Shown in pieces: positions 35,454 through 44,918 of a stretch of DNA of 64,000 bases (position 1 is the first letter of the stretch; each line of letters opens with the position of its first letter). Location: contig CAIMUP010000107.1 in assembly GCA_903844645.1 (NCBI GenBank), forward strand, positions 1 through 64,000, in the 5' to 3' direction. The notes beneath the pieces were generated by a model. It was not told where the DNA came from, did no database searches, and was given only the letters and a program-made list of their open reading frames with translations. The DNA comes from an uncultured Bacteroidota bacterium (lineage in GTDB: Bacteria; Bacteroidota; Bacteroidia; AKYH767-A; JABDAW01). A program made the position numbers and the translations under genes.

Positions 35454-37106
35454 TTACTTCTGCACAACAAACTTCCCTCGTGCGATGGTTAATGAGCTTG
35501 TCGAATTACTTACTTCATAGAAATAAATGCCTGCGCTCCAGGTGGAAATAGAGATGGTAGTAGAAATGCCGGTAAGCTTTTCTTTATAGACTTCTGTGCC
35601 CATGATGTCTGTAATGATTAATTGTTCATTAGGAGTTGGCATGGATTGATGGATGGATAGAAGGGTGGTGGCGGGGTTGGGGTAAATGGAAATGGAAGTT
35701 TTATTTGTGATGGATTCTATAATAACTGTTTCAAGGCAAGGAGGAGATGTTGTGTTATTTGATTTAGCAACAAAAACTGTTTCATATCCACCAATATTTA
35801 AAGTATCATTCCCGAAAATAATTGGTGTAAGCAAATCTCCACCAATGTAAATACTACCTGATGGACTTACTGCTACAGCATTATTATCATCCCCTCCACT
35901 TGGCAATAACTCTGCGAAAACTATATGACCGCAAGGATTATATTTAACAAGGAACATAATATCAACTCCATTAGCTAAAGGCTGTAAGGTAATTGTATCA
36001 AAAGTTACAGGAACATTTGATTGATAAATATGACCTGAAATGTATGAATTGCCGATTGCATCAACAGCAACTTTCCAACTCTGACTATAATTTTGTCCAG
36101 TTGTAGTTTGAGCCCAAATAGCATTACCTAAAGGATCATATTTGACAATGAAGAAATTACCCGAAGTGTTATTGGTAAGCAAAACGGAACCAAAATTGAT
36201 ACTTAAGGAATCAAAAAATCCTGTAGTATAGCTATTACCGTATGAGTCTGTTGCAATACTAAATCCTTGACCGAACCCGATACCAGTCGTACCTCTTACC
36301 CAAATCTCATTACCATTAGAATTATATTTTGCCAAAAAAAAGTTTGCTGGATGAGTACTTACTAAACTGTCTAAATCAAAGTATGCAGTATAATTTCCAA
36401 AAGACCCCGTTAAATAAATATTTCCATTATGATCTGTACAAACAGCATAACCTCCAGCTACTGCGTGTGCAAAAAGGACATTTCCATTAGGATCAAGTTT
36501 GACAAGAAACGCACCACCATTGTTTGTTCCATGAATTGTATCTGTTCCAAAAATTAATGTTGGGGTTGTAAAAATACCTGTGATATAACAATTGCCGATT
36601 GCATCCGTAGCCACAGAATATATGATTTCAGTTCCTGTTACTTCTCCAAAACCTTTAACCCATAATTCATGTCCAGACGAATCATATTTTGCAACAAAAA
36701 TATCATTCCCTCCAGATAAATTAACACTATCCGTATCAAAATTTATCGGGAAATAATGTGCCCTTCCTGCCATAAAGCTATTCCCAAAGTTATCGGTAGC
36801 AACTCCACAGGTAAAAGCATAACCATTACCTCCAGGGCTTTTTACCCAAAGTAAATTTCCTAAGGAGTCGTATTTAGCTATATAAACCTGATAGCCGTAG
36901 GAAGTAAAATGAGTAGTGTCAAAGGTAACAGACCATTCATAGGTTCCTGTAAAATAAACATTATTGGATGCATCAGTTGCAACATCCCAACCTTCTCCCC
37001 AACCAGTTGAAGGGGCACTTCTACCCCAAAGCCAATCAGGAGTCTGCGCCTTTGCATTCAAGCACAAGAAGGCGAACACGATTACGATTGTGTAAATTCT
37101 TTTCAT
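35454..37106 (-). CDS. SBBP-repeat beta-propeller protein, T9SS type A cargo
   Basis: Encodes 550 aa. Signal peptide MKRIYTIVIVFAFLCLNAKA. Residues ~25-450 are about eight repeats of ~50 residues with the SBBP pattern VATDxxGNxYxTGxF…FxVKYDxxGNxxW. The last ~85 residues are a T9SS type A sorting domain (SISIYPNPATTLLSI … SAGIYFYEV … RGKFVVQK). It is expected to be exported by T9SS; function of such propellers is usually unknown. Convergent with the M23 gene. Confidence 0.93.
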   Translation of the reverse strand: MKRIYTIVIVFAFLCLNAKAQTPDWLWGRSAPSTGWGEGWDVATDASNNVYFTGTYEWSVTFDTTHFTSYGYQVYIAKYDSLGNLLWVKSPGGNGYAFTCGVATDNFGNSFMAGRAHYFPINFDTDSVNLSGGNDIFVAKYDSSGHELWVKGFGEVTGTEIIYSVATDAIGNCYITGIFTTPTLIFGTDTIHGTNNGGAFLVKLDPNGNVLFAHAVAGGYAVCTDHNGNIYLTGSFGNYTAYFDLDSLVSTHPANFFLAKYNSNGNEIWVRGTTGIGFGQGFSIATDSYGNSYTTGFFDSLSINFGSVLLTNNTSGNFFIVKYDPLGNAIWAQTTTGQNYSQSWKVAVDAIGNSYISGHIYQSNVPVTFDTITLQPLANGVDIMFLVKYNPCGHIVFAELLPSGGDDNNAVAVSPSGSIYIGGDLLTPIIFGNDTLNIGGYETVFVAKSNNTTSPPCLETVIIESITNKTSISIYPNPATTLLSIHQSMPTPNEQLIITDIMGTEVYKEKLTGISTTISISTWSAGIYFYEVSNSTSSLTIARGKFVVQK

Positions 37107-37182
37107 TGTATTACTATATTTTATTTAAGATTTTCCAAGATAACATCCCTGTCATAAGCCCGGACATCGCTATTGTATATTA

Positions 37183-37503
37183 GGAATGGACGTTTGTGTG
37201 TAAGGATGACATCATTCTGTGTAAGAATGACATCATTCTGTGTAAGAATGACATCATTCTGTGTAAGAATGACATCATTCTGTGTAGAGAATGGACGTTC
37301 GTGTGTAGAGAACAGACATTCGTGTGTAGAGAACAGACGTTCGTGTGTAGAGAACAGACATTCGTGTGTAGAGAATAGACGTTTGTGTGTAGAGAACAGA
37401 CGTTCGTGTGTAGAGAACAGACGTTTGTGTGTAAGAATGACATCATTCTGTGTAAGAATGACATCATTCTGTGTAAGAATGACATCATTCTGTGTAGAGA
37501 CTG
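37183..37503. repeat. Composite 21-bp tandem array with A-B-A block order, ~15 units
   Basis: Four units of type A (core AAGAATGACATCATTCTGTG), then seven of type B (core AGAGAACAGACGTTCGTGTG), then three of type A. All steps are 21 bases. GAATGACATCATTC is a near-perfect palindrome, and GAAC-N4-GTTC/ATTC in type B is a dyad too. Confidence 0.97.
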
Positions 37504-37604
37504 CCTTTCTCTGGTAAGGAACCGAATGGTTTAAGGGGAAATTACCTTTGTTAAGGGTAGAGCCGATGCTTTTCGATGCCGTACTATCCGAAATCATGGT
37601 GATT

Positions 37605-38330
37605 TTAAGGAATGGAGGTATAAATCACATCGCTGAAATGGAGAAAATCTACACCGTGGGTCAGTGTAACTTTGCCTTTGGCATTTAGGGGAGGATAATT
37701 CAAAGCCCTGTTGTGCACCAAAGGTGCAGTGCCGTGCATGATTGCAGCGTAGCGAACGCCTACTATCGTGCCACTGGCGAACCCTGCAACGATGAGTTCG
37801 ACAAAGGGAAGGGCTATCCTGTCGGCCCAAGTTGGTGGCAATACGTCTTTTGCGGTCGTAATGCCATACTCATAAATATAGGTAATATCTCGCCCTTCGG
37901 AACCTACTCTTGAATGAAAACTTCCGATATCGGAAGGTAAAAACTCGAATATTCGCTGCTGATGCGCCGCTTCTCCCTGTGGCACAAAGCCCGTGCGGTG
38001 AGCTATCGTTTCAAAAATTGTACGGTTTCCAGCGGCGACTTTATTTCCAAAAAATTCCACATCGCCCTTTGCGGCTATAATCATCGAAGTTAGTTTATTG
38101 ACCTCTGTTTGTTCTGACTTGGTCAAAGCTGGGTGCGGATCGCTACCTCTTGTACCCACCATTCCCTGGACTACGGCTGCCTGCGCCTGAATAGCAGCAT
38201 CGGAATAACGATGAGAGGTTACATCTGTATCGCCGGTGGTTTTGATACCATAAGCAAGCGATATAAGTTCGTTGACCGATTTCTTGCCAAGGTTTAATAC
38301 GATGTGGAAATAAGATATTACGTTTTTCAT
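37605..38330 (-). CDS. Orphan protein, helical N-terminus and beta C-terminus
   Basis: Encodes 241 aa (MKNVISYFHIVLNLGKKSVN). The first ~120 residues are helical and polar; the rest contains beta-like segments (ALPFVELIVAGFASGTIVGVR, and VTLTHGVDFLHFSDVIYTSI). I know no family name. It is another member of the set of orphans beside a 21-bp array (37183-37503, downstream). No signal peptide. Confidence 0.75.
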   Translation of the reverse strand: MKNVISYFHIVLNLGKKSVNELISLAYGIKTTGDTDVTSHRYSDAAIQAQAAVVQGMVGTRGSDPHPALTKSEQTEVNKLTSMIIAAKGDVEFFGNKVAAGNRTIFETIAHRTGFVPQGEAAHQQRIFEFLPSDIGSFHSRVGSEGRDITYIYEYGITTAKDVLPPTWADRIALPFVELIVAGFASGTIVGVRYAAIMHGTAPLVHNRALNYPPLNAKGKVTLTHGVDFLHFSDVIYTSIP

Positions 38331-38518
38331 TTTACTTTATTTTTAAGTGAATAATTTTTATTTCGAGGCGCAATATTACAAAACGCTTTCCACATGACCA
38401 AATAAAGGGTAAAAATTTATTTAGAATACTGTTGAATTAAAAGTGCTTTATAGAGCCATTCATCGGGCATTAAAGGCAAAAAACTTAGGAAAGAGGACGA
38501 AAATAAATGCCCTAATAG

Positions 38519-40345
38519 TTAAAAAAGATGATAAATTGTGCTGATAATCGCCACCGTCATCACCATGTAAAGGATGGTCAGCCCGAATCCGACCTTTATA
38601 TAATCAATAAACTTATATCCTCCAGGACCATAAACCATCAGATTGGTTTGGTATCCGAAAGGTGTCATGAATTCGGCACAACCAGCTAATGCGACACAGA
38701 GTATAAATGGCGTGGGATCAGTCAATCCGAGCTTCGTCATGGAAGCCATTGCAATTGGGAAAGTGATTGCCACTGCGGTCTTGTTTGTGGCAAACATGGC
38801 AAGGATATTGGTCATTAAATAAATACCGAATAGGATGGCGGCGTTGCTATGGAATCTCTCAAAGCCACCGATGATCCAACTGGCAAATAATTCATCGGCA
38901 TGGGAATTATGAATCGCCTTGCCAATGGCTATTGATAGGACTAAGATGAGGAATAATTCGAGGTCGGCACTCTGTCTTATTTCCTGGAACTTGACGATCT
39001 TCAACGGCACACAGATACATAGTACCACGACTAATCCCATCAATAAAATCCCTGGCATAACTTCAAAGGCAGAAAGGACAAATGATGCAACGATTCCGCC
39101 AATAAGTATCGCGACTTTGAGCTTGTTATAATTCTTGATTTCTCTTCCATCGGAGATAAAATAAAAGTCATCGCTGGCATCAGCAATACTTTTGAAATCA
39201 GTGCCGGCAAGGAGTAATAATAAATCGCCTGATCGCAAAATTACTTCACCTATCTTTCCTGAAAGCCGCTCTCCATCACGGTTTACGGCAATGATGGCGG
39301 CATCATACTTCCCTCTGAAGTTCGCTTCTTTAATCTTTAATCCCACAAGGTTAGAACGATTCGAGAGAACGACTTCCTTCACTTCCATGTATTCCCGTTC
39401 GGGCATGATAGAGTATTTCGGAAGCGTCAAATCTTTAGGGTTCTTCATCAAATCAATGATGGTATCGGTATCTCCGGCAAAGAGCAGGATGTCGTCTTGC
39501 ATAATAATCTCCTCGGGAGATACTGGCGAAAGCGTTTCATCTTTCCTTACTATCTCCACCAAAAATAATCCACGCAAATTGCGAAGCTTTGCCTGCTCTA
39601 TGTTTTTCCCGATGAACGAAGAACCGCTTGGCACTTGCGTTTCGACCATATACTCACGAGTCTTCTCTTTGAAATCAGACAGGGCATCTTTGCGAGATGG
39701 CAACAATCGAGTTCCGATATAAAGCAGGTAAAGAATTCCAATAATGGCGATTGGCAAGGCAATGGGAGTGAAAGAAAATATCGGAACACCGCTTGGATGC
39801 AGCATCTTATAATCGGCAAGAACCTTGAAATTATCGCAATTTGTTTTATCAATAGCAAGCCCGTTCACAAACATGTTTGTAGAAGTGCCGATGAGCGTCA
39901 TTGCCCCGCCCAGCATGGTTGCGTAGGACAAGGGCAACATTACTTTGGATGGCGAAATCCCTTTCTTCTTTGCCCAATCATACACATGTGGCATCGCGAT
40001 AGCGACTACCGGAGTATTATGAAACCAAGGGGCAAGATTCGACACCGTGAACATCATCCTTGCCATGAACGCTTTGTAGGATAGTCTTTGATGAAACAGC
40101 CGGCTGACAATAGCATTCAGCGCATTGGTTTTCTTGATGACATCACTCAATATCAGCAGCAGAAGGATGATGATTAATTGCTCATTAGCCAAGCCTCCGA
40201 TGACATCTGTGAGATTAATTATCTTAAATAAAAACAAAGCTATGACGGCGATGAGAAACGTGAGCAAAGGGCGGAATAGCTCTCTATACAAGCCGAAAAT
40301 AAGGAAGGCTATGACTGCTATTATGATAATAATTTGGGAATTCAT
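38519..40345 (-). CDS. SLC13-family permease with two TrkA-C domains
   Basis: Encodes 608 aa with ~11-13 membrane segments. Signature loop NTPVVAIAMPHVYDWAKKKG and LIGTSTNMFVNGLA mark the DASS/ArsB-type ion transporter fold, and NKTAVAITFPIAMA its inverted-repeat partner in the second half. Between the two membrane halves (~residues 210-370) lie two TrkA-C (RCK_C) regulatory domains (GSSFIGKNIEQAKLRNLRGL; LVGLKIKEANFRGKYDAAI). Substrate may be a dicarboxylate, sulfate or other anion; not decidable here. The -7 box is five bases from ATG. Confidence 0.93.
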   Translation of the reverse strand: MNSQIIIIIAVIAFLIFGLYRELFRPLLTFLIAVIALFLFKIINLTDVIGGLANEQLIIILLLLILSDVIKKTNALNAIVSRLFHQRLSYKAFMARMMFTVSNLAPWFHNTPVVAIAMPHVYDWAKKKGISPSKVMLPLSYATMLGGAMTLIGTSTNMFVNGLAIDKTNCDNFKVLADYKMLHPSGVPIFSFTPIALPIAIIGILYLLYIGTRLLPSRKDALSDFKEKTREYMVETQVPSGSSFIGKNIEQAKLRNLRGLFLVEIVRKDETLSPVSPEEIIMQDDILLFAGDTDTIIDLMKNPKDLTLPKYSIMPEREYMEVKEVVLSNRSNLVGLKIKEANFRGKYDAAIIAVNRDGERLSGKIGEVILRSGDLLLLLAGTDFKSIADASDDFYFISDGREIKNYNKLKVAILIGGIVASFVLSAFEVMPGILLMGLVVVLCICVPLKIVKFQEIRQSADLELFLILVLSIAIGKAIHNSHADELFASWIIGGFERFHSNAAILFGIYLMTNILAMFATNKTAVAITFPIAMASMTKLGLTDPTPFILCVALAGCAEFMTPFGYQTNLMVYGPGGYKFIDYIKVGFGLTILYMVMTVAIISTIYHLF

Positions 40346-40350
40346 GGCGG

Positions 40351-40358
40351 CAAAAATA
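40351..40358 (-). promoter_or_regulatory. -7 box of the SLC13 permease gene
   Basis: Minus strand TATTTTTG, CCGCC, ATG 40345: leaderless layout. Confidence 0.6.
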
Positions 40359-41048
40359 GGAAAGAAAAGGTATAGGGAATAAGGGTATGAAGTATCAAGG
40401 CATTGGGGTTGGTTATTGGTGAGGTATTATAGAAAGTTTTTGGAGTGATTGGGAAATTACGGGCATGCGCTTACCTTTTACAGGGCTTTGTAAATATGAA
40501 ACTTTATACTGCCTTTGGAACCATTAAATTTGCTCATAATTTGATGGGAAATGGGGAGGCTGAAAAGTCGAAAAATGGCAGTTCATTTAACATAATATTT
40601 TAGAAATGCCTTGATAATGAGCAAGATCCACCATAGAGATGGAAGAATTTGAGGATTGCGTGGACTATTTTGCCGCAGAGCCGGAGGGTTTTGTCATTAG
40701 GCTGTAGGATATGGTGGATGAGGGGTGAAAACAGTGTTTTTATGGGTAGGCGATTGGTGGTGTGGTGGAGCAAAAGTGGCAATTATGGCAGGAATAAGGC
40801 ATTTGAGGGTAGTATTTTGGGGTAGGAGGGGTAAAAAATCTCATAGAGATGGAGGGTTTAGGGAATTTGGTGGAGGGTGTTTTGGGAAGCTTGGAGGATT
40901 TGAAAATTGGAGGATTGGGTGGTTTGAAAATGGTGGAGGATGAGGGGATTTATCGGAAGGATTTTGATGTTTAGGGGAAGGATTGTTTTATCGTGGTAGT
41001 GGTTCTTAGAAAGTGGGGAAAGGTTCACATCTGAATAGACGGGGTTAT

Positions 41049-41094
41049 GACGGATTAAAAATCCGTCGCTCATAGGACGCGATTGCAAATCGCG
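41049..41094. repeat. Twin palindromes (REP-like)
   Basis: GACGGATT-AAA-AATCCGTC (41049-41067) is followed after 10 bases by CGCGATT-GCA-AATCGCG (41078-41094). Two different hairpins of near-equal size in tandem are typical of BIME-like interspersed elements. Confidence 0.8.
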
Positions 41095-41172
41095 ACCAGC
41101 AACGACGTTAGGATTACCGTTTTGTGAACATCCCGACCATCTGGGTTTGAAACTTCCAAACGGTTGTGTAAA

Positions 41173-41538
41173 TTAGTTTTCATCTTCATCGTTATCGGTT
41201 TCCAGATGAAGGCGGTGCATCATGCGATGTACCATTGGTGAGAATATAATACCGACTGATGTTATTAAAGTGATACCGCTATAGAGAGCATATAATGATG
41301 CAAAGTATTTGGCGGAATCGGAATGAAGGGTATCTACAGGACCCATACCTCCTAATATCATACTTGCATTTAACAGGGCATCAACAAAGGATAGTTTGCC
41401 AAAATACATATATCCTCCAATGCCAATAGCGAGCGAAAGAAATAGAAATACGAGAGCTAACAGACTGTTATTTATAAGCCGATTATAAAATTTCTTTTTT
41501 GATAGTAAGGGTTTTGATTTATGTTCGTATTTAAACAT
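41173..41538 (-). CDS. Two-TM ion-channel-like protein
   Basis: Encodes 121 aa. Two hydrophobic helices (LLALVFLFLSLAIGIGGYMYF and ASLYALYSGITLITSVGIIF) flank a short re-entrant-like segment SFVDALLNASMILGGMGPVD. That resembles the pore of two-TM potassium-channel-like proteins, but the canonical TxGYG filter is absent. A conserved-looking basic tail MVHRMMHRLHLE follows, then an acidic end. Relatives are annotated as ion channels on fold similarity only. No promoter consensus found. Confidence 0.75.
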   Translation of the reverse strand: MFKYEHKSKPLLSKKKFYNRLINNSLLALVFLFLSLAIGIGGYMYFGKLSFVDALLNASMILGGMGPVDTLHSDSAKYFASLYALYSGITLITSVGIIFSPMVHRMMHRLHLETDNDEDEN

Positions 41539-41651
41539 TTTAGGCCATTTTTATCATTATAAAAGTAGTGTTATAAATATTAGAGTGATTTCAAATCTTG
41601 CATATCAGGAGATCTATTAAAAGAAGGTTCGACTGGATTATCTTTTAGGTT

Positions 41652-42884
41652 TTAGAGTTTTTTCTTTAATTCCAGAATCCTTTGGGTATGGTAATTGGCT
41701 CGTTCAAAATTCCCAAGATCGAGGTATATTTTTATCAAATTTTCATGTGTCAAAATTTCATCTGGGTCTTGTTCCAATGCTTTTAGCATGTGTTCTAATG
41801 CCTTTTCAGATTGTTTAAATTGTTGAGCAATAGAGCCAAGATTATTCAATGCCCGAAGGTTTTCAGGATCAAAAATCAAGCAGGCTTTATAACTTTTTAT
41901 CGCCTCGACAATTTCTCCTGCCTGATGTAATATAACCCCTTTTTGATAATGCAAATTAGCCTCTTCAGGATATTTTCTCAAGCCTTCATCAAGATAGAAT
42001 TTCGTCTTCTCCAAATCACCTGCCTCACCATAATACCCTATCAGGAAAGTATAACACGTTTCGGTAGTATCATCGTCCGGTAATTTCTCAAGACAAGTTT
42101 GATAAGTTTCCTTAGCTTCTTCCACTCTTCCAAGACGATTATACAACCAGCCAAGACCGGTATAATAATGGTAACAGTGAGGTTCTTCCATTACTTCTAT
42201 TTGTTTTAATTTCCAAATCAAAGCGTTTTCATAGTCCATGGCATCCTCATACATATAACACATTTCGCCATAATATTCGGATGCCATATCCGGGTCATCC
42301 ATATCCTTTTCATATTCTTTAGTGATTATTGATGCTGCCAAATCTACATCTCCGTGCTTTGCATAAACTTTACTCATCCAATGAAGAACCATTGAATCAT
42401 TTGGGTCTATTTCATTGGCTATATTCAACCACTCCATCGCCTTTGCTTCATTTTTATCGGTGTATGTATAATGAGAAATCAGATAAGTGTAACCTTCCAT
42501 ATCTTTAGGATTATCCTCTATCTTTTTCAAATATTCGGCAACACGACTATTATTCCCTTCCTTGATTTTTGCTTCAGTCTTTCCAATTTCTTTTGCAGAT
42601 TCCTTCACTTTATATTTAAGATGAATACACCGCTCAAAACAAGTTTTGGCTTGAGAAGCCCAATGCCAATGTTGTTCACTATAAATCATTCCTAATTCAA
42701 AATGATATTTCCCTTTGTATGGATCTATAGCGATTGCTTTTTCAATCCATTCCTGTCCATAATGCAAAAAATTGGGTTCTGATTTATCGGCATAAACCAA
42801 TACGCCCATTTTATAATAATTCTCTGCAACATCAGGATTTTTTTCGATGGCAGCATTCAGTTCGTTTTTTGTTAAATTTTTCAT
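41652..42884 (-). CDS. Tetratricopeptide-repeat protein
   Basis: Encodes 410 aa made almost wholly of TPR units (for example AENYYKMGVLVYADKSEP, LHYQKGVILHQAGEIVEAIK, ALNNLGSIAQQFKQSEKAL, ENLIKIYLDLGNFERANYH). I count about ten. No signal peptide, so cytoplasmic. A protein-protein scaffold of unknown partner. The -7 box TAATTTTG (minus strand 42896-42889) is four bases from ATG. Confidence 0.9.
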   Translation of the reverse strand: MKNLTKNELNAAIEKNPDVAENYYKMGVLVYADKSEPNFLHYGQEWIEKAIAIDPYKGKYHFELGMIYSEQHWHWASQAKTCFERCIHLKYKVKESAKEIGKTEAKIKEGNNSRVAEYLKKIEDNPKDMEGYTYLISHYTYTDKNEAKAMEWLNIANEIDPNDSMVLHWMSKVYAKHGDVDLAASIITKEYEKDMDDPDMASEYYGEMCYMYEDAMDYENALIWKLKQIEVMEEPHCYHYYTGLGWLYNRLGRVEEAKETYQTCLEKLPDDDTTETCYTFLIGYYGEAGDLEKTKFYLDEGLRKYPEEANLHYQKGVILHQAGEIVEAIKSYKACLIFDPENLRALNNLGSIAQQFKQSEKALEHMLKALEQDPDEILTHENLIKIYLDLGNFERANYHTQRILELKKKL

Positions 42885-42888
42885 GCGG

Positions 42889-42896
42889 CAAAATTA
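42889..42896 (-). promoter_or_regulatory. -7 box of the TPR gene
   Basis: Minus strand TAATTTTG, CCGC, ATG 42884: four-base spacer. Confidence 0.6.
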
Positions 42897-42960
42897 GAAA
42901 TGATAAAGAAGAAATAGTATATGTCAGATGAATTAGGTTAAACTTATTTGGATTCAACAT

Positions 42961-42983
42961 TACCAAAGTTTTGAACTTTGGTA
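42961..42983. promoter_or_regulatory. Perfect 10-bp inverted repeat, possible operator
   Basis: TACCAAAGTT-TTG-AACTTTGGTA lies in the divergent region between the TPR gene and the gene at 43049, about 34 bases upstream of that gene's -7 box. It has no T-tail. It could be an operator or a small interspersed palindrome. Confidence 0.6.
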
Positions 42984-43016
42984 AAGTTAGCTGAATTCCC
43001 CATCAAATAAAAATGA

Positions 43017-43024
43017 TACATTTG
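43017..43024 (+). promoter_or_regulatory. -7 box
   Basis: TACATTTG, 24 bases before ATG 43049; no clear -33 element. Confidence 0.5.
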
Positions 43025-43048
43025 CAGCCTTATTAAAAACAAGATGCG

Positions 43049-43978
43049 ATGGAAGACATTGGAAAAGTAGAAAGTGCTGAAGAAGAATTTGATTACAGTA
43101 TTACCTGTACTGATGTCAATGTTATTCAGTTTGATTGGTTAAAGGAAGATTTGGTGGATACTTCGGTTTCAGAATTTCATTTCAGTACCACTAACGACAT
43201 TGTATATGTTGAAGAGGGTGTATTCATGTTCCATCTGGATTTTAGGATTGAATTAGAACGTTTTTTCTTTATTCATCTTCGTACAGTTTTCAGGATGGAG
43301 ATTGAGGAGGATAAAGTGTTTAGATTTCATCCGCAAAAGGATATGGTGATGATGACTTATGATTATATTAAGGATGCTGTGGGACAGTATTATGAGGATG
43401 CAGGAAAGAAATTTAATTTGGCAAACTTCGATGAGATTCCGATGGATTTTTGGGATGATTATATCCGAAAGTTATACAAGGATAAAATTAATTTTGGAAT
43501 AGATGGCGATGGGAATCCTAAAGATTTATTCAAGATATACTACACTTTTCAACAAGACTATGGGTCTGCATTAGTGATAAGAGGGACGACTTTAATAATG
43601 GATGAGATATTTTTTAACAACCCTGCATTTAACAGAACAGCGAATCAAAAAAGATTGGAACAGATTATCCCTCCAAACTTTTATCTTACTTTGCGTGGCG
43701 AACTTAACAAATTAGACAAAGGACCCGTAGGCATCAACTACAAGCAATTTATTTTCCTCATTGTTGCCATAGAATGTGTTTGTCATATTCTCACTACCGA
43801 ACATTTGGATTATATGGAAGCGCGGTTGGATGAGATGAATTTTGGAGAACAGTATAGAAAGGAGTACATTCAAGTTGCCGAACCTTTTGCAAGAGACTCT
43901 AAAGCGAATATTAAAAAGGGTGGTATGACAATAGGGAATTGGGAGATAGCTTATGATTGGGATAAACTGATTACGTAA
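43049..43978 (+). CDS. Unknown cytoplasmic protein
   Basis: Encodes 309 aa, acidic and aromatic-rich. The first ~110 residues could be a beta-rich domain (YSITCTDVNVIQFDWLKEDL … FHLDFRIELERFFFIHLRTV), followed by a helical part with many Asp/Glu. No motif recognised. It is convergent with, and six bases from the end of, the two paralogous genes 43985-44918. The three may form one functional locus, since the N-terminal domain has the long-strand pattern also seen in those paralogues. No signal peptide. Confidence 0.8.
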   Translation: MEDIGKVESAEEEFDYSITCTDVNVIQFDWLKEDLVDTSVSEFHFSTTNDIVYVEEGVFMFHLDFRIELERFFFIHLRTVFRMEIEEDKVFRFHPQKDMVMMTYDYIKDAVGQYYEDAGKKFNLANFDEIPMDFWDDYIRKLYKDKINFGIDGDGNPKDLFKIYYTFQQDYGSALVIRGTTLIMDEIFFNNPAFNRTANQKRLEQIIPPNFYLTLRGELNKLDKGPVGINYKQFIFLIVAIECVCHILTTEHLDYMEARLDEMNFGEQYRKEYIQVAEPFARDSKANIKKGGMTIGNWEIAYDWDKLIT

Positions 43979-43984
43979 TCAATT

Positions 43985-44431
43985 TTATTTCCATTCAGCA
44001 ACAGTCCTTTTTAACATCAGTTCATCCTCAAGAAACTTATTATATCCTTGTGGAATAACAGCACAGATGTTTTTATTCCTGAATTGAACAGTCCAAACGC
44101 CTGTAGCATTGCACATAATCTGATTCAACACTTGTGTAAGCACAAATAGTTTCATTGAGTTACTTAGACCTGATTCGACATAATAAACAGACTTCAGTGT
44201 AAAGCCTGCAATCTTGGTTCCTTTTTTCTTATCCCTCATGCAAATTTTTATTGAAAGAGTGATTTTATCTAATGAAGGATTTATTCTTTCGGCATTAAAG
44301 AAGAAAGGTATATCGAATCCCGATTCTTTAGGATTAAATATCTTGTGGTTGATATAACTAAAATGAGTGAACGCCTCACTGACTTCGAGACTCACAAATT
44401 TTATTTCTGCGCTTTCATTAGTTCCAGTCAT
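43985..44431 (-). CDS. Possible SecB-like fold protein, paralogue 2
   Basis: Encodes 148 aa. Similar over the whole length to the upstream gene product (shared ends AVIPQGYNKFLEDELMLKRT versus MIPPEINTSVKDDYFLNQIR). The pattern is long strands, one with LDKITLSIKICMRDKKK…GFTLKSVYYVESG, then a helix, a short hairpin and a C-terminal helix. This is the order of elements in SecB-type chaperones. SecB assignment is inference from pattern only. It overlaps the upstream gene by 14 bases, so they are cotranscribed. Confidence 0.8.
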   Translation of the reverse strand: MTGTNESAEIKFVSLEVSEAFTHFSYINHKIFNPKESGFDIPFFFNAERINPSLDKITLSIKICMRDKKKGTKIAGFTLKSVYYVESGLSNSMKLFVLTQVLNQIMCNATGVWTVQFRNKNICAVIPQGYNKFLEDELMLKRTVAEWK

Positions 44432-44918
44432 TACGTATTTGATTTAGAAAATAATCATCCTTAACGGAGGTGTTGATTTCGGGAGGAATCATCATGGATA
44501 AAGAACTGCCGGATAACTTGCTGCAATATATTCCTTGTAATGCCCAATTGGTGAAGTCGAATATTGCTTTTATAGCATCGAGCTTGGTGTTTTCCTTTAT
44601 TTTGTTGGTAACTGCAAACTCGCTGATACATTCAAGAGTTACGATTCCTTTTTTTTTAGCATCATTTTTATAAACCATTGAAACACCAATCTTAATTTCT
44701 ATTTTCCTCATCTCATCATTGCCCGGAAAAATTAAGACGGAATGGAGCGCATTCCATATTATATCATCACCATTAACAAAAAGCATATTTACATCTTTGG
44801 GAATATACTCGTTCGTAACTTTCAATGATTTCATAGTAAAAGAAACATGTTCCCGCTGATCAGTATCCTTCTTAAACTCCACATTCGACTTGATATTTTT
44901 ACCCTCGTACTTACCCAT
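44418..44918 (-). CDS. Possible SecB-like fold protein, paralogue 1
   Basis: Encodes 166 aa. Central strands RKIEIKIGVSMVYKNDAKKK and GIVTLECISEFAVTN are followed by a helix (LDAIKAIFDFTNWALQGIY) and the terminal IPPEINTSVKDDYF…RNDW. The layout resembles SecB, a holdase chaperone, which also occurs in toxin-antitoxin-chaperone loci; the sequence alone does not prove this. First gene of the pair, with -7 box TATCTTTG on the minus strand at 44956-44949 and a ~30-nt leader. Confidence 0.8.
   Translation of the reverse strand: MGKYEGKNIKSNVEFKKDTDQREHVSFTMKSLKVTNEYIPKDVNMLFVNGDDIIWNALHSVLIFPGNDEMRKIEIKIGVSMVYKNDAKKKGIVTLECISEFAVTNKIKENTKLDAIKAIFDFTNWALQGIYCSKLSGSSLSMMIPPEINTSVKDDYFLNQIRNDWN

Larger units (their letters stand above)
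40346..41172. other. 827-bp region without a gene
   Basis: Apart from the promoter of the permease (-7 box TATTTTTG on the minus strand, 40358-40351) and the twin palindromes at 41049-41094, I see no supported gene. From ~40,700 to 40,950 the plus strand is very G-rich and C-poor, with loosely repeated GGAGGATTTGAAAATTGGAG-like pieces, similar to the flank of the first array (311-460). ORFs here are weak and of biased composition. It may be a decayed array. Confidence 0.6.

Noticed and set aside
37121-37597. 158-aa and 114-aa ORFs across the composite array
   Set aside because: Products of the repeat period only; several frames on both strands are open at once.
40725-41088. Small Gly-rich and His/Asn-rich ORFs in the 40.3-41.2 kb gap
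   Set aside because: Extreme composition follows the G-rich strand; no start context and no family match.
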